Assembly (NCBI RefSeq): GCF_001886495.1
Contig: NZ_CP018022.1
Coordinates: 682,001 to 746,000 of the forward strand
Source of the DNA: Spiroplasma sp. NBRC 100390
Lineage (GTDB): Bacteria; Bacillota_I; Bacilli_A; Mycoplasmatales; Mycoplasmataceae
DNA length: 64,000 bases
Reading direction: 5' to 3'
This document shows positions 23,988 through 34,850 of the stretch, piece after piece. Each line of letters starts with the position of its first letter. Positions within the stretch are counted from its first letter, which is position 1. The notes under the pieces were generated by a model. It saw nothing but the letters and a program-made list of their open reading frames with translations, made no database searches and was not told the origin of the DNA. The translations under genes were made by a program, and so were the position numbers.

Positions 23988-25292
23988 TTATCCATCCCAT
24001 TCTAATTCGTAATCAAAAATTCGAACAACATCACCTGGTTGTGCTCCTTTTGCTCGTAACATTTCAAAAACTTTTAAATCTTGTAATTTTTTATTGAATA
24101 ATAATAAATTATCATATGTTGTAATTGGGGTTTTTTGATATGCCTTTTGAACCGCCGTTCCGGTTACTTTTCAAACACCATTACCAAGATTATCAACAAC
24201 TATTTCTGTTTCAAACGGTTCACTATAAGTATATACCTTATAGTCATCCTGTTCTGGTGTTGGATCATCTAATTGTCATAAAGCCTTATCTTCATTAATC
24301 GTTGCTAAAGTAGCCCCAATTTGATTTATTAGCAATGTTAAATTATGATTTTTTAAACCACTAATCTCAATAATTTCAGCAGTTGGCATCTGTTCTTTAA
24401 ACTTTACTAAATTTAGTGCCGAAGTTTCAAGGTCCATTTTATTTGCCACAATAATTTCTTTTCGTAATTCTAATTTATAATTATAATCTTTTAATTCGGT
24501 CTTAATGTTTAAATAATTTTGATAAACATCTTCTGTGCCATAGTTTCCGGACATATCTAACACATGAACAATTAATTTACAACGCTCAATATGCCGTAAA
24601 AAATCATGACCTAATCCCTTTCCAACAGCAGCCCCCGCAATTAATCCTGGTAAGTCTGCAACAACAAAACTATAATTATTTTGGTCACGAACCACGCCCA
24701 ATTGAGGTGTTAAAGTTGTAAAGGGATAATCAGCAATTTGTGGTTTAGCTTTTGAAATTTTAGCTAATAATGTTGATTTCCCAGCATTTGGTAATCCAAC
24801 AAGTCCAACATCAGCCAAAACTTTTAATTCACAACGAATTTCTAATGTTTCACCTAAATCACCCGCTTCAAAAATGGTTGGCGCCTTATTTTTTGCATTT
24901 GCAAAACGAGCATTTCCACGACCACCTTGCCCCCCTTTTGCAAGAACAATTTCTTGCTGATGAGTAACAATATCACCAATAACTTCATTTGTTATATTAT
25001 TATATATTAATGTTCCTAATGGTACCTTGATATATTTATTAATAGCATTTTTCCCATGCATATTTTTAATTGTCCCGTTTTCACCATCAAGAGCTTTAAT
25101 TTCTCGTTGATACTTTAAATCCAATAAGGTGTTCATCCCTTCTTCACCAACAAAGATAATGCTTCCACCATTGCCTCCATCGCCACCCGATGGTCCCCCT
25201 TTTGGAACATATAATTCACGATGAAAAGCAACCGCTCCATCACCGCCTTTACCTGCAAATAATTTAATTGTTGCAACATCAATAAATTTCAT
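23988..25292 (-). CDS. obg: GTPase Obg
   Basis: Essential ribosome-associated GTPase involved in 50S assembly and stress control. 434 residues in three domains: glycine-rich Obg fold (1-158, with KGGDGAVAFHRE and GGPSGGDGGNGG), G domain with GLPNAGKST at 166-174, DLPGLI, NKMD, and a C-terminal OCT domain (about 345-434) ending YELEWDG. A TGA at 24276 is read as Trp and joins the G and OCT domains. It is followed 2 bases later by nadE. The promoter appears to be GTATAATG just upstream. Confidence 0.96.
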
Positions 25293-25336
25293 CGTTTATC
25301 CTTTTCTAAATCCATTATTATCATTATACTAAAAGA

Positions 25337-25360
25337 AAACGAACAATTTGTTCGTTTTTT
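25337..25360 (-). terminator. Terminator between the DnaJ-like gene and obg
   Basis: AACGAACA / TGTTCGTT stem with a short loop and a following T/A-rich tail between the DnaJ-like stop (25430) and the obg start. Confidence 0.65.
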
Positions 25361-25429
25361 GATATTTTTGTTTTTTATGCTCAACTTGGACTAAAATAAT
25401 TATATCATTTTGTTAAAGATTAACAAAAT

Positions 25430-26038
25430 CTAGTAAAGAATTAACCTTAAACGGACATCACCCCGTTCGCCACCAACATAACCCGCATGTCCAACACGAT
25501 GAACAATTACTTTTTGTTTTGGTTTTGATAAACTTGGCAAATAAACAACAATGGTTTTTTGTTCTTCATGGCGGCCAAAACCACCACAAGCCGTACAAAA
25601 ACACTCAAAACCATTTTCAAGATAGAATCCTACACCGTCACAAATTTTACAATTTTCTTCAACTAATAAAGTAACATTAGCTTTCCCTAAACTAATGACA
25701 TCAGCTGCCTTTAAAATAACTTTTCCAACTAACAATGGTCCTTTTTTTGGTTTTTTAAAACGTTTTTTTAATCAAGCTTTATCATTAAAATCAAAAAAAT
25801 AATCATGTTTTACATTACCAAAAGAAGGAACAAACAAACTGTCATCATATTCTTGTTTTGATTTAGGATTTGATAAAATTTCATATGCTTCAGTAATTTC
25901 ACGAAACTTGTTTTCAGCATTTTTTTCTTTCGAAATATCCGGATGATATTTTTTTGCTAAACGACGAAAATTTTCTTTTATTTCTTCAACACCAGCATTT
26001 GATGATATTTCTAATATCTTATAGTAATTCTTATTCAT
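25430..26038 (-). CDS. Minimal DnaJ-like co-chaperone
   Basis: J-domain protein of 202 residues. I choose the ATG at 26038 (MNKNYYKILEI), where the J domain begins and a GGGGAAAA sequence lies upstream; the open frame extends 28 codons further but without family similarity. HPD sits at residues 32-34. After a short linker come only two CxxCxGxG motifs (C130/C133 and C148/C151) instead of four, so one zinc site can form, then a C-terminal beta domain ending GDVRLRLILY. This is shorter than true DnaJ (about 370) and lacks its Gly/Phe region; it is likely a second, specialised J protein. Confidence 0.85.
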
Positions 26039-26220
26039 TATTTTCCCCTTATAAAAATAGCCTATTAATAAAGTCATTATTAAATATAATTTTTGCAAGT
26101 AAAAAATCATTACTGTGATCATATCTAGTTAAATCTCAAATAGTTTTTAAGTTTTGACATTTTATATTATATCAAAAAAACTCTAATAATTTAATAATTA
26201 TTAGCTAGAAAAACCTGAAA

Positions 26221-26868
26221 TTAATGAATAAAGTAAAAAATACAAAATCCAACAACCCCCGACCCTAAAATTACTCATAACGGATTAACTTTTTTATACT
26301 TTAAAAAAATAAAGACAGCTAAACTAAAATCAACAACAAAATAAACACTTACCTTAACAATTTCAATTCAATTACCTGCAATAAAACTATATGGTCCTGC
26401 CTTCCCCGTTCCTCCATATAAATTAAAATTAGCAATTGAAAAAATTAAATCAATAATTAAATAAAGTAAAATAGCAATGACAGCCGGTTTTAATAATTTT
26501 GCAACATACCGAAATTGTTTACTTTCCATCGCAATATGCTTATCAACACTAACCATAATAATTGTTGCTGGTAACGTAATAACAACATAAGAAATAATCA
26601 TTACTAATAATGATAACCCAATGTTTTGTTTTGATACTAAAATTGATAAATAAGCTGTTAAGTGCGTAGACACTGGCCCTGGGGTTACCGATGAAAAAAT
26701 TAATCCTCAATTTCAATCTTGAACAGTAACTAATTCATTTGCAATTGTTGGGGTTAAAATTAAAGTAAATAATGAATTAAAAATAACATAAAAAACTTGA
26801 CCACCACCAAAAGTGGTAATTCCTACTAAGAAGCAAATAACAATATAAAGAATAATATTTAATACCAT
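26221..26868 (-). CDS. Chromate transporter (ChrA) family protein, second half-size unit
   Basis: 215 residues, hydrophobic throughout with about six membrane segments. It shows the CHR-family N-terminal GITTFGGGQVFY motif and the VTPGPVSTHLTAY motif. It starts inside the stop of the upstream partner gene (TAATG overlap), so the two half-size proteins are made together, as in short-chain CHR pairs. The real substrate is unknown; chromate is the family label only. The last ~20 residues end in IHW-type context at a TAA at 26221. Confidence 0.85.
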
Positions 26869-27824
26869 TATTTTTGTTCTCCTTTTTTCTTATTTTTACA
26901 ACTGTAAATAATTAAACTAATAACCAACATCACAATAACAACAATTGCCGGAATATTATAAGGAGCTGGAACTGCAACTAAAAAAATAACTCAAAAAATC
27001 ATAATCGGTAAAGAAACAAATAATGTAATTTCCTTCATCGAAGAATGAAACATTTTAACAATCAAAACAAAAATTAAAGCTAAAATTACTGGCATAATGG
27101 CTAATGATATGTATGCTAAATATAATTCGGGAAGTGCATTTTGCAAAATAACAGTCAAAGCACCAACTAATAACATTAATGGAAAATTAGCAAATAAAGA
27201 AGCTGCTAATGCTCCCCATCATCCAAAAAGTTGATAACCAATCACAGCAGGAACTTGAATTGTCGCTGGTCCTGGTAAAGCATTTGATAAAATAACAATT
27301 TTATCAAAATATTCGGCACTAATTCACCCTTTCTTTTCCACAATTTCGGAAAAAATAATTGGCAACATCGCATTACCACCACCAAAACCAATAAAAGCAA
27401 TCTTAATAAACATCAAAACAATTGTTCAAAATAAATGTGGTTGTAAAATGTTTAACTTTTGATAGTTAACTTTATTATTATCTTGCAATGTTTTAATTTG
27501 TGTTTTAACTTCACTTTTATTAGCTTTGGTCGTACTCTTCCTTAAACTTGTTATTGTCATAAGGTTTAAGTTAATTATTGTTTTTATTTCTAAAATTTGT
27601 TCAGTAAAAAAATGATTTGCATTTAAATAATAGTGACGGACTTCTTCTTGATATTCTTTTTTAAGGTTTTTGCTTTTTCTTCGTCATCCTTGCTCTTTTC
27701 CAACTGCTAACTTTGTTTTTTCGAAAACATAACAATCTTTTCGCATTTGTTCATTAGTTTTTATTTGATGGCGTTTTGTTTGAACCATTTCTGCAAATGA
27801 TTGTAAATCTGATGGAATTTTCAT
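26868..27824 (-). CDS. Chromate transporter (ChrA) family protein with N-terminal extension
   Basis: 318 residues. The first ~110 residues are a charged, soluble, probably helical extension (MKIPSDLQSFAEMVQTKRHQ...), then a half-size CHR domain with FIGFGGGNAMLPI and LSNALPGPATIQVPA motifs and about six membrane helices. A strong AGGAGG precedes the ATG, and the Shine-Dalgarno overlaps the miaA stop. Its stop overlaps the next gene by one base. The extension is unusual for this family and may be regulatory or partner-binding. Confidence 0.82.
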
Positions 27825-27835
27825 ACGGGGGCCTC

Positions 27836-28768
27836 CTATTTTAAATAATGACTATTTTGTAAATCAAGGATAATCTGGTGACAAACATCCTCAAATTGTG
27901 AATAGTGAAATGGATATCAATGAACATTTGTTAATTGATGTTTAAATCATGTGATTTGTTTTTTTGCATAAATTTTATTAGCTTTTACCATTGCCGCTAA
28001 CGTTGCTTCATATGTAATTTCTCCTTTTAAATACTGGACAATTTCTGGACAACCAATAATCTTCATGCTTTGTTTAGTTATATCATAGTTACAATATTCA
28101 TATGCTGCTTTAACCTCATCAAATAATCCTCGTTCCGTTAAACTTAAAACACGATCAGCAATATGTTGATAAAGTTCTGCTTTATCTGGTAATAATCCAA
28201 TAATATATGGCTCAACATACCAGTCATGATGCGCTTGGTCATTCCTTGATTTTAAAGTTCCGGTTTGAAAGTAATATTCTAACGCTCGTCAAACTCGTTT
28301 ACGATTATTGGGATGAATTTTAGTACTTTCTTGCGGATCAATTGCTGCTAATCTTTCCCATAAGACTTGGTTTGAGTCCTGTTCATATTCTTTTGCTTTT
28401 GCTAAATCACGCCCTTGGTTAGCAAACTGGTAATTTTTTAATAAAGCATTAATATATAATCCACTCCCACCAACAACAATTGGTAGTTTATTGCTTGCTC
28501 AAAGTTGCTCTAAAACAACTCGTCCTTGTTCTTGATAAGTATTAATGGAATAACTATCATTTAAATCAATTATTGATAATAAATGATGCGGAATTCCCGC
28601 TTGCTCAGCAGGAGTTATTTTATTGGTTGCAAGATTCAACCCATTAAAAATTTGTGTTGCATCAGCATTAACACATTCTCCCATAAATTGTTGGGCAACC
28701 TTAATTGATAAATCGGTTTTACCACTTGCAGTTGGTCCAACAATTAAAATGACTTTTTTTTCACCAAT
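27836..28768 (-). CDS. miaA: tRNA dimethylallyltransferase MiaA (non-AUG start)
   Basis: Transfers a dimethylallyl group to A37 of tRNAs reading UNN codons. The P-loop GPTASGKT lies at residues 11-18, followed by the family motifs SADATQ-like NADATQIF, PHHLLSI, GGSGLYINALL and KRQ-like KKQITWFKHQ. There is no ATG upstream of the P-loop: an in-frame TAG lies at 28778-28780, leaving only GGA GGT TTA ATT before the coding start. With the Shine-Dalgarno AGGGAGG placed as it is, ATT at 28768 (or TTA at 28771) must initiate. A TATAAT box at 28791-28786 implies a very short leader. It is followed 11 bases later by the ChrA pair. Confidence 0.92.
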
Positions 28769-28833
28769 TAAACCTCCCTAATCTCATTATAAATATAACT
28801 AATTTTTACTGAATAATCTACTTTTTTAAATGA

Positions 28834-28860
28834 AAAAACTAACAACAAGTGTTAGTTTTG
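28834..28860 (-). terminator. Terminator after the structured RNA candidate
   Basis: AAAACTAACA / TGTTAGTTTT stem with a 5-base loop and a T run on the minus strand, located between the folded region 28873-28988 and the miaA promoter. Confidence 0.75.
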
Positions 28861-28862
28861 AT

Positions 28863-28990
28863 TTGGTTTTAAAATAACTCTGAACCGCTTTAAGTGCTTG
28901 GGTGTAGAGTTATTGATTTATATAGCGGTTAATAACCCCAAACACACCTTAACGTTATAATAAACGTAGAAAACTGTCCTTGCGGACAAT
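28863..28990 (-). ncRNA. Candidate structured RNA with interleaved helices
   Basis: Non-coding stretch between pstB and miaA that is rich in exact complements. In transcript order on the minus strand: a GNRA-capped hairpin (28988-28975, TGTCC-GCAA... with GGACA), a second hairpin (28967-28952, ACGTT/AACGT), then AACCGCT (28930-28924), AATAACTCT (28914-28906), AGCGGTT (28889-28883) and AGAGTTATT (28881-28873). The last four pair crosswise as a pseudoknot with stems of 7 and 9 bp. A further imperfect helix joins the strands at about 28952-28934 and 28905-28890. TATAAT-like boxes lie just upstream and a terminator just downstream. I could not match it to SRP RNA, tmRNA, RNase P RNA or a known riboswitch. 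Confidence 0.5.
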
Positions 28991-29017
28991 TATATTTTAT
29001 CATATCTTTTATCGGTT

Positions 29018-29899
29018 TTAACCAAAACGTCCTGTAATATAATCTTCTGTTTTTGTTTCTTGCGGATGGGAAAATAATAAGGCGGTTTTATTATATTCAA
29101 TTAACTGTCCCATTCAAAAAAATGCAGTATAATCAGAAATTCGCGCAGCTTGTTGTAATGAATGAGTTACAATAATAATTGTAAAATTCTTTTTTAAATC
29201 AGAAATTAACTCTTCAATTTTGGCTGTTGCAATTGGGTCTAATGCACTCGTTGGTTCATCCATTAATAAAATTTCTGGTTTTAACGCAATAGCACGAGCA
29301 ATACACAATCGTTGTTGTTGCCCCCCTGATAAACTCAATGCTGAATCACGTAAGTTATCTTTAACTTCATCTCATAACGCTGCTTGTCGTAGTGATGCTT
29401 CAACAGTTTGGTCAAGAATTCTTTTATCAAAAATTCCTAAACTTTTTAACCCAAAAGCAATATTTTCATAAATTGACTTTGGAAAAGGATTTGGTTTTTG
29501 AAACACCATGCCAATTTTAGTCCGTAATGAAATAATATTTTGGCGATACTGATAAATGTTTTTATTATTATACATAACTGCCCCACTCATTTTTGTCCCT
29601 TCAATTAGATCATTCATCCGGTTAATTGCCCGTAGTAATGTTGATTTTCCACAGCCTGAAGGACCAATTAAAGCAGTAACCTTGTTTTTTAAAATATTTA
29701 AATTAATATCAAATAATGCTTGTTTTGCTCCAAAATTATAGTAAAAATTAAATTTTTCAATTCCCAAAATTACATTTTTTGGCAAAGCAGTTGGTGTTTT
29801 TAATAACTCATGTTGATGCTGATTTATTAAACGACGAAAAAACTTTTTAAATCACTGCTTAATTTTATTGTTAAAAGTTTGTGTTGTTTTTTTCATCAT
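29018..29899 (-). CDS. pstB: Phosphate ABC transporter ATP-binding protein PstB
   Basis: ATPase of the high-affinity phosphate importer. 293 residues; a basic N-terminal extension of about 38 residues precedes the usual PstB start. Walker A GPSGCGKS at 78-85, the PstB-typical AINRMNDL, Q-loop [12 protein letters not shown], signature LSGGQQQR, Walker [14 protein letters not shown] and H-loop THS. It starts 3 bases after the pstCA stop, with GAGGAAATGGG as ribosome-binding site. The final part ends [19 protein letters not shown], as in Firmicute PstB. Confidence 0.95.
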
Positions 29900-29902
29900 A
29901 TT

Positions 29903-32134
29903 TTATCCCATTTCCTCTTCTAAGTTCTCAATCTTATGTTCTAAAGCAGTAATTGATAGTTGATAATTATCCTGTTTTTTCTGGTGATTAATACTTTCAA
30001 TTTCTTTTTTTAATTTTGTTAACTTTGTCTGATACATTATTAATAATTGCTCATTGTAATTTCTTATTTTTGCTGTAATTTTTGCAGTTTTATTTGAACT
30101 ATGCGCTGATTTTTGCAGTTGTTTTTTTCATGCATTTTTTCGTCCTAACAAAGAACCACAATAGCATTTAATAAAAGTACTAATCACTGTTCATCATTTC
30201 GGTTGACGATTGTTTTCAAACGATCCAATAATTTTAACAAAAATATTTAACGCTAAAACAAATAGAATAATAATAAAAGACAAATGATGAATCATATGAT
30301 TTGTTAATTCGGTTAATGAAACTTGCAAATAATTTGAAAGAACTAGTAACAATCCTGGTTCATTAACTAATTGAAAAACTTTTACCGTTAATGTTGTTCC
30401 AATATCATTAAAACCAGTTGGAATAAAAGGAGAGGAAGTCAAAATAATAAGAACCGGTGCGGTTTCGGTAATAATTTTACTAATTGCAAAAATTACTCCT
30501 GTTACAATTCCCCCTTTCGCATTTGGCAAAGCAACTTTACAAACCATTCCAATTTTACTTGTTCCCAACGCCAAAGCAGCATCACGATATTCTTGAGGTA
30601 CATTTCGCAGCGCATCTTCAACTACCCGAATAATAATTGGTAAAGTCATTACAAAAAACATTAATCCTGCTGACCAAAAATTATGTCCCAATTGTAACCC
30701 AACAACAAGAACAACATAACCAAAAATAGCAAAAACAATTGATGGTGTTGCAACTAAAGCATCAGTTGAAAACTGAATTAAAGTTACTAAGCGGCTATTT
30801 TTTCGAGCATATTCACTTAAATAAATTGCCGTAATAATTCCAATTGGAATTGATAAAAACGTTCCGGTAAAAATTAACATAAAAGTTGAAATAATTAACG
30901 GGGGTAATTCATAATACCCAATAAAAGCACTTGCATCAAACTGTGATAAATAAGCAACTGCGGCAAACCCATTGCTAATAATATTTAATATAATCCAAGC
31001 ACTAAAACTAAGAGTTAATAAGCAAGTTAATATCATTCAAAAGATTCGCCAAGAATTCATTGTTTTATTATAATAATTAGTTGTTATTTTTTTATTAATT
31101 AAAGCACGAAAACTTTCTTGTGACAACTCTGATGAATAATTTGCTTCTGTTAACATAGTGGTTAAAGGCTGATGATGTTTTCGCTTTAACCCAGGAATTA
31201 AATGTTTTCCACGTTCTTTTTGTCGTTGAATTTTATAAGTGGTTAAAATAATAAGATTTAAAATTGAAACCATTATTAATAAAACTAACCCTAAAGCAAA
31301 TAAGGCCGAACGATGTAAACTAGCAACATGTTCAGGTAGTTCAATTCCAATTTGGGTTGCCAATGTCGCAATTGGACTAAATAAAAACTTTCAAAACCCC
31401 TCGTTTAAATTAGGGATTTGAGCGGCCATTCCAGTTAATAAAATCATCGCCGTCACTTCCCCAATAACACGACACATTCCAAAAATAACAGCACCAATAA
31501 TTTTTGTTTTTGCTGCCTTTTTCACTACTTTAAAAGCAGTATATGTTCGTGACGCACCCATTGCTAAAGCAGCAAAACGATATGATTTAGGAACACTTAA
31601 AAAAGCATTTGCGGATAATGCAAAAATTGTTGGTAAAGCTAAGAAGGCTAAAATAACACCCGCTGTTAATAAGTTTGTTGGTCCACTAGCACCCATCCGC
31701 ACAAATAACATTCCAATTGTCTCACGACCAAACACCGCAAATAAAACCGGAGGAATTCCCGCTAATAATTCAATAATAAAAATAATAAAAGCTCTCAGTC
31801 GCGGGGATAAAAATTCTGTCACAAAAAGAGCGGTTAAAATTGCTAACGGAGCAGCAATAATAATCGCTAATGTTAAAACTAAAATCGTACCAATAATAAA
31901 CGCTAAAGCACCAAACTGGTATTCTCCCGTTTCATTATTAATAACTCATTTAGTTCCTGTTAAAAACTTTCAAAATCCTTGGTAACGCAAAGCGGGAATC
32001 GAACTAGCAACAATGAAATAAATAATCAAAAGGACGGCAATAATCCCACACAATGAAAATAAAGTAATGATTACTTTTGCAAGACGATCAGTAATTTGTT
32101 TGCGTTTAAAGACGTTACTATTAATTTGATGCAT
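29903..32134 (-). CDS. Fused phosphate permease PstC-PstA with C-terminal tail
   Basis: A single 743-residue frame encodes both membrane subunits. The first half is PstC-like (six membrane helices, EAA loop around YRFAALAMGASRTYTAFKVV); a cytoplasmic linker rich in Lys/Arg follows (about 255-360); the second half is PstA-like (EAA loop YRDAALALGTSKIGMVCKVALP). After the last helix come ~95 hydrophilic residues predicted as coiled coil (KLTKLKKEIESINHQKKQ). TGA-Trp codons at 31037, 31388 and 30194 make it look split under the standard code. Fused PstCA proteins also occur in other Mollicutes. It starts 3 bases after pstS. Confidence 0.9.
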
Positions 32135-32137
32135 AAA

Positions 32138-33037
32138 TTAATCTAATGTTGATAAATCAGAAAAAGGATTTGTGCCATATCATTCTCAAACTGGGATTAA
32201 TTCATCAGCCTGAATCGCTTGTTGACCTTTTTCTTTATCTTTTAAGAACGTCAGAAAATCTTTGACTAATGATAAATTTTTATTATCCTTTAAACGAAAT
32301 GTTAACTCAAAATAACGTTTTAAATCATAATCTGTTTCTAAAGTTGCTGGTGATGCTACAATGCCTTTATATCTTAAAATACTCAAATTTGCTTCATCTA
32401 CCAATTTTTTAGCACCATATGAAACATATCCAATTGCTCCTTGAATATTTTTTACTTCTTGAATTGCCGCAGCAGTATTGTTTACTGTTCTTAACGATGA
32501 ACTAAATTCTTTAATTTTTAGCTTTCCTTGAAAAACATCACGTGTTCCAGAATTTTGTTCACGATTAATTGGAATAACCTTTTTTGAAGATTGGCATCCT
32601 AACAAATCACCTCATTGTTTTGTTGCCCCTTCATAAATTTGTTGTAAAATATCAACCTTACCATTAACAATGTCTAAGTCTGAAGGTGCTAAAATACAAT
32701 CTGATGGTAAATTAGCAATTATCAAAATACCATCAATAGCAAATTTTAAACCAGCATACGGAACTTTTGTAAACTCTGTTTTTAAAGCCCGCGAAGTAAA
32801 ACCAAAAACTAAGGTATTATCTTTAATCCCTGTTTCTCCACCACTAGAGCCACTACTATTGTAAGCAACCCTAATATCATGTTCTGAATTAAATTTTTTT
32901 AAAACAGAATTCATTAACGGTTGCACCGAAGTTGATCCACCAAACAAATAAGTTGGTTTTTTTTGACAACTAATAACACTAACCACACTGCTGCTAGTTA
33001 ACGTTATTGCTGTTAATAATCCTAAAATTTTCTTCAA
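32138..33037 (-). CDS. pstS: Phosphate-binding lipoprotein PstS
   Basis: Surface phosphate receptor of the Pst importer. The start is taken as TTG at 33037, eight bases after GGAGG: this yields MKKILGLLTAITL.. with the lipobox Cys at position 24, exactly as in the other lipoproteins here. An ATG in the spacer is out of frame. Phosphate-binding motifs are visible: GSTSVQPLM, YNSSGSSGGETGI, FGFTSRAL and NREQNSGTRDVF, the classic PstS ligand loops. 299 residues. It heads a tight pstS-pstCA-pstB operon with 3-base gaps. Confidence 0.93.
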
Positions 33038-33228
33038 ATCATTATCCTCCAAATGATTCTGGTAATTTAATTAGTATTACCTAGTCTTAAACGGTCAAAA
33101 TGTAAACTTTAAAACTGTTTACAAGATAATTTTTATTTAAAACTAACAGAAATGCAAGGAAATCAAATCTTTATCAAATTTGTTCCCATCTCAAAATACC
33201 TTATTGCAAGAAATTTGCAAAAAATAAA

Positions 33229-33252
33229 AACATTGGAAATAAATCCAATGCT
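33229..33252 (-). terminator. Terminator after the 33270-33947 gene
   Basis: CATTGGA / TCCAATG stem with AATAAA-type loop and a T-rich tail on the minus strand, about 20 bases after the stop codon. Confidence 0.65.
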
Positions 33253-33269
33253 TTAATATTATATTGGTT

Positions 33270-33947
33270 TTAATCGTAATATATATTAATATTTCCATCA
33301 ACATATACTGCAGCAATCCCTTCTGTTGATGTTCAAGAAGCCCACACTTCTAAGGCAACAGCAATGGTTAAAATTAGGTCATCATTACTATTTTTCTCTC
33401 ACGCGTATAATACATAACCATTCGCATGATGACGCGCTAAATCTAATTCAATTGTATCGCTTCAGTTATTATTTCCATAGTCCTTAACTCCCTGAGCATC
33501 TAAAAGTATTTGTCGCCCAGTTTTAGAAATAATATAGCTACCTTGTTTTTCATAAAAACAACTCTCAAAAAATCCAAGATGATCCATACCCGCTTGATAA
33601 CTAGCATGACCTTTATCTCCTCAACTAGGAACATGATGCTCAGTATATGTATTTCCATAATCGGCATTAGCAACATTTTTAATTTGTTCTGGTTTTAATT
33701 TTCCTAAATTAAGGGTAAACGATGTTGATTCCAATCTTGTTGTTCCTCAATCACCAGCAGTTACCAGTATTTTTAGGGGTAGTTCACTTGGCACTGGTAC
33801 TACTTTTACCTTTCAATCATAAACATTATCTTGTTTTGCTATATTAAGTTCAGTTTTTGCATGTTCTAAAGTGGTATTAGCAATAACAGCAGGCATTCCA
33901 GCACCAACAATTGTCATTGCACCTAATAAACTTATTAATTTTTTCAT
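33270..33947 (-). CDS. Secreted non-lipidated protein, unknown
   Basis: 225 residues with a cleavable signal peptide but no lipobox (MKKLISLLGAMTIVGAGMPAVIAN|TT), so it is probably released. The mature protein is rich in Trp, Tyr, His and Gly and looks beta-structured (GDWGTTRLESTSFTLNLG, VLYAWEKNSNDDLILTIAVALEVWAS). Two features stand out: a HHVPSWGDKGH stretch and a single mid-chain Cys. No family recognised; a lectin- or toxin-like beta sandwich is possible but unproven. It stands alone with its own promoter and terminator. Confidence 0.7.
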
Positions 33948-34368
33948 AGTATTTTCCTTCTTTCTCTTTAATTATTTCATGATATTTTTAAAAAAAACTA
34001 AAATATTGAAAAATCACATCCTTTCTTAAACCAAGAAAGTCATTTTTTTCATAAGAAAACAATTCAACACATTATTTTTTGTCATATATTTTTATTAACC
34101 TTATAATATATTAAATCCATAACAACCACACTTTCTGATGATAATGAGTTTGATATAGTTGTATTTAATATAAAAAAGAGTCTCAACCATAAACTCTCAA
34201 AAATCAACAATAAAAGATGTAAATTAATGAAAGTATAGTTATACAGGTATATTCAAAATTAGAAATATACTTTCATCTCAAATTTGTGCTTTTATTATAA
34301 CACTATTATTTAAAAATACCACAAATATATAAAAAAAATACGAGAATGTTATGATGAAAATAATTGTC
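33948..34368. other. Intergenic region, no gene seen
   Basis: About 420 bases, very AT-rich, leading up to the IS remnant. It holds the promoter of the 33947 gene and an imperfect inverted repeat (GAAAGTAT ... ATACTTTC, about 34228-34273). No coding frame is credible. Confidence 0.45.
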
Positions 34369-34436
34369 AATTAAAAAAGAGAAGATAATGATAATGTCAA
34401 TTAAAATTGACAGAAAAAAGAGATATTTTCATTTTG

Positions 34437-34465
34437 AAACTCCATTCGTTATTCAAATGGAGTTT
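34437..34465. terminator. Hairpin at the end of the transposase remnant
   Basis: AAACTCCATT / AATGGAGTTT, 10-bp stem, 9-base loop, followed by T5 on the plus strand. It overlaps the last codons of the transposase fragment and could block read-through across the element. Confidence 0.6.
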
Positions 34466-34850
34466 TTCTTTGTTTAACTATACTTCTGACAAAATTATAG
34501 AAATCAACATAATTTGAAACAATGTTCATAATATTACTAAAATTAAGACTGTTTCGTTTACATAAGAAAAAACATTCATTTTTAAACGAACTGAATCAAA
34601 TTTCACAGGCACCATTATCTGGTGAATTACCACGACGAGACATCGAAATAATAATTCCCATTTCTTCACACAATTCTTTTTATTGCGGCGATGTATATGC
34701 ATAACCTTGATCTGAATGAATAATTAATTTTTTGGGTCGTCTTGCATGATTTCAAGCTGATACTAAATTCTTAAGACTCAAATTAGCATCAGCATGATTT
34801 GATAATTTTCAATCTATTATTTCACCATTAAAAGAACATCCTTTCAATAA
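34449..34850 (-). pseudogene. IS3-family transposase fragment (rve/DDE domain)
   Basis: Reading the minus strand with TGA as Trp gives the integrase core: DANLSLKNLVSAW, then IIHSDQGYAYTSPQ (catalytic Asp) and SMSRRGNSPDNGACE with the conserved Glu, typical of IS3/IS150 OrfB. A TAA at 34680-34682 replaces the usual Tyr after SPQ. The 5' half, including the HTH and first catalytic Asp, is missing; the remnant begins directly at the inner inverted repeat. It cannot encode an active enzyme. Confidence 0.8.

Noticed and set aside
28863..28990. SRP RNA, tmRNA, RNase P RNA or a T-box as identity of the folded region
   Set aside because: Length and conserved sequence blocks of these RNAs are not seen.
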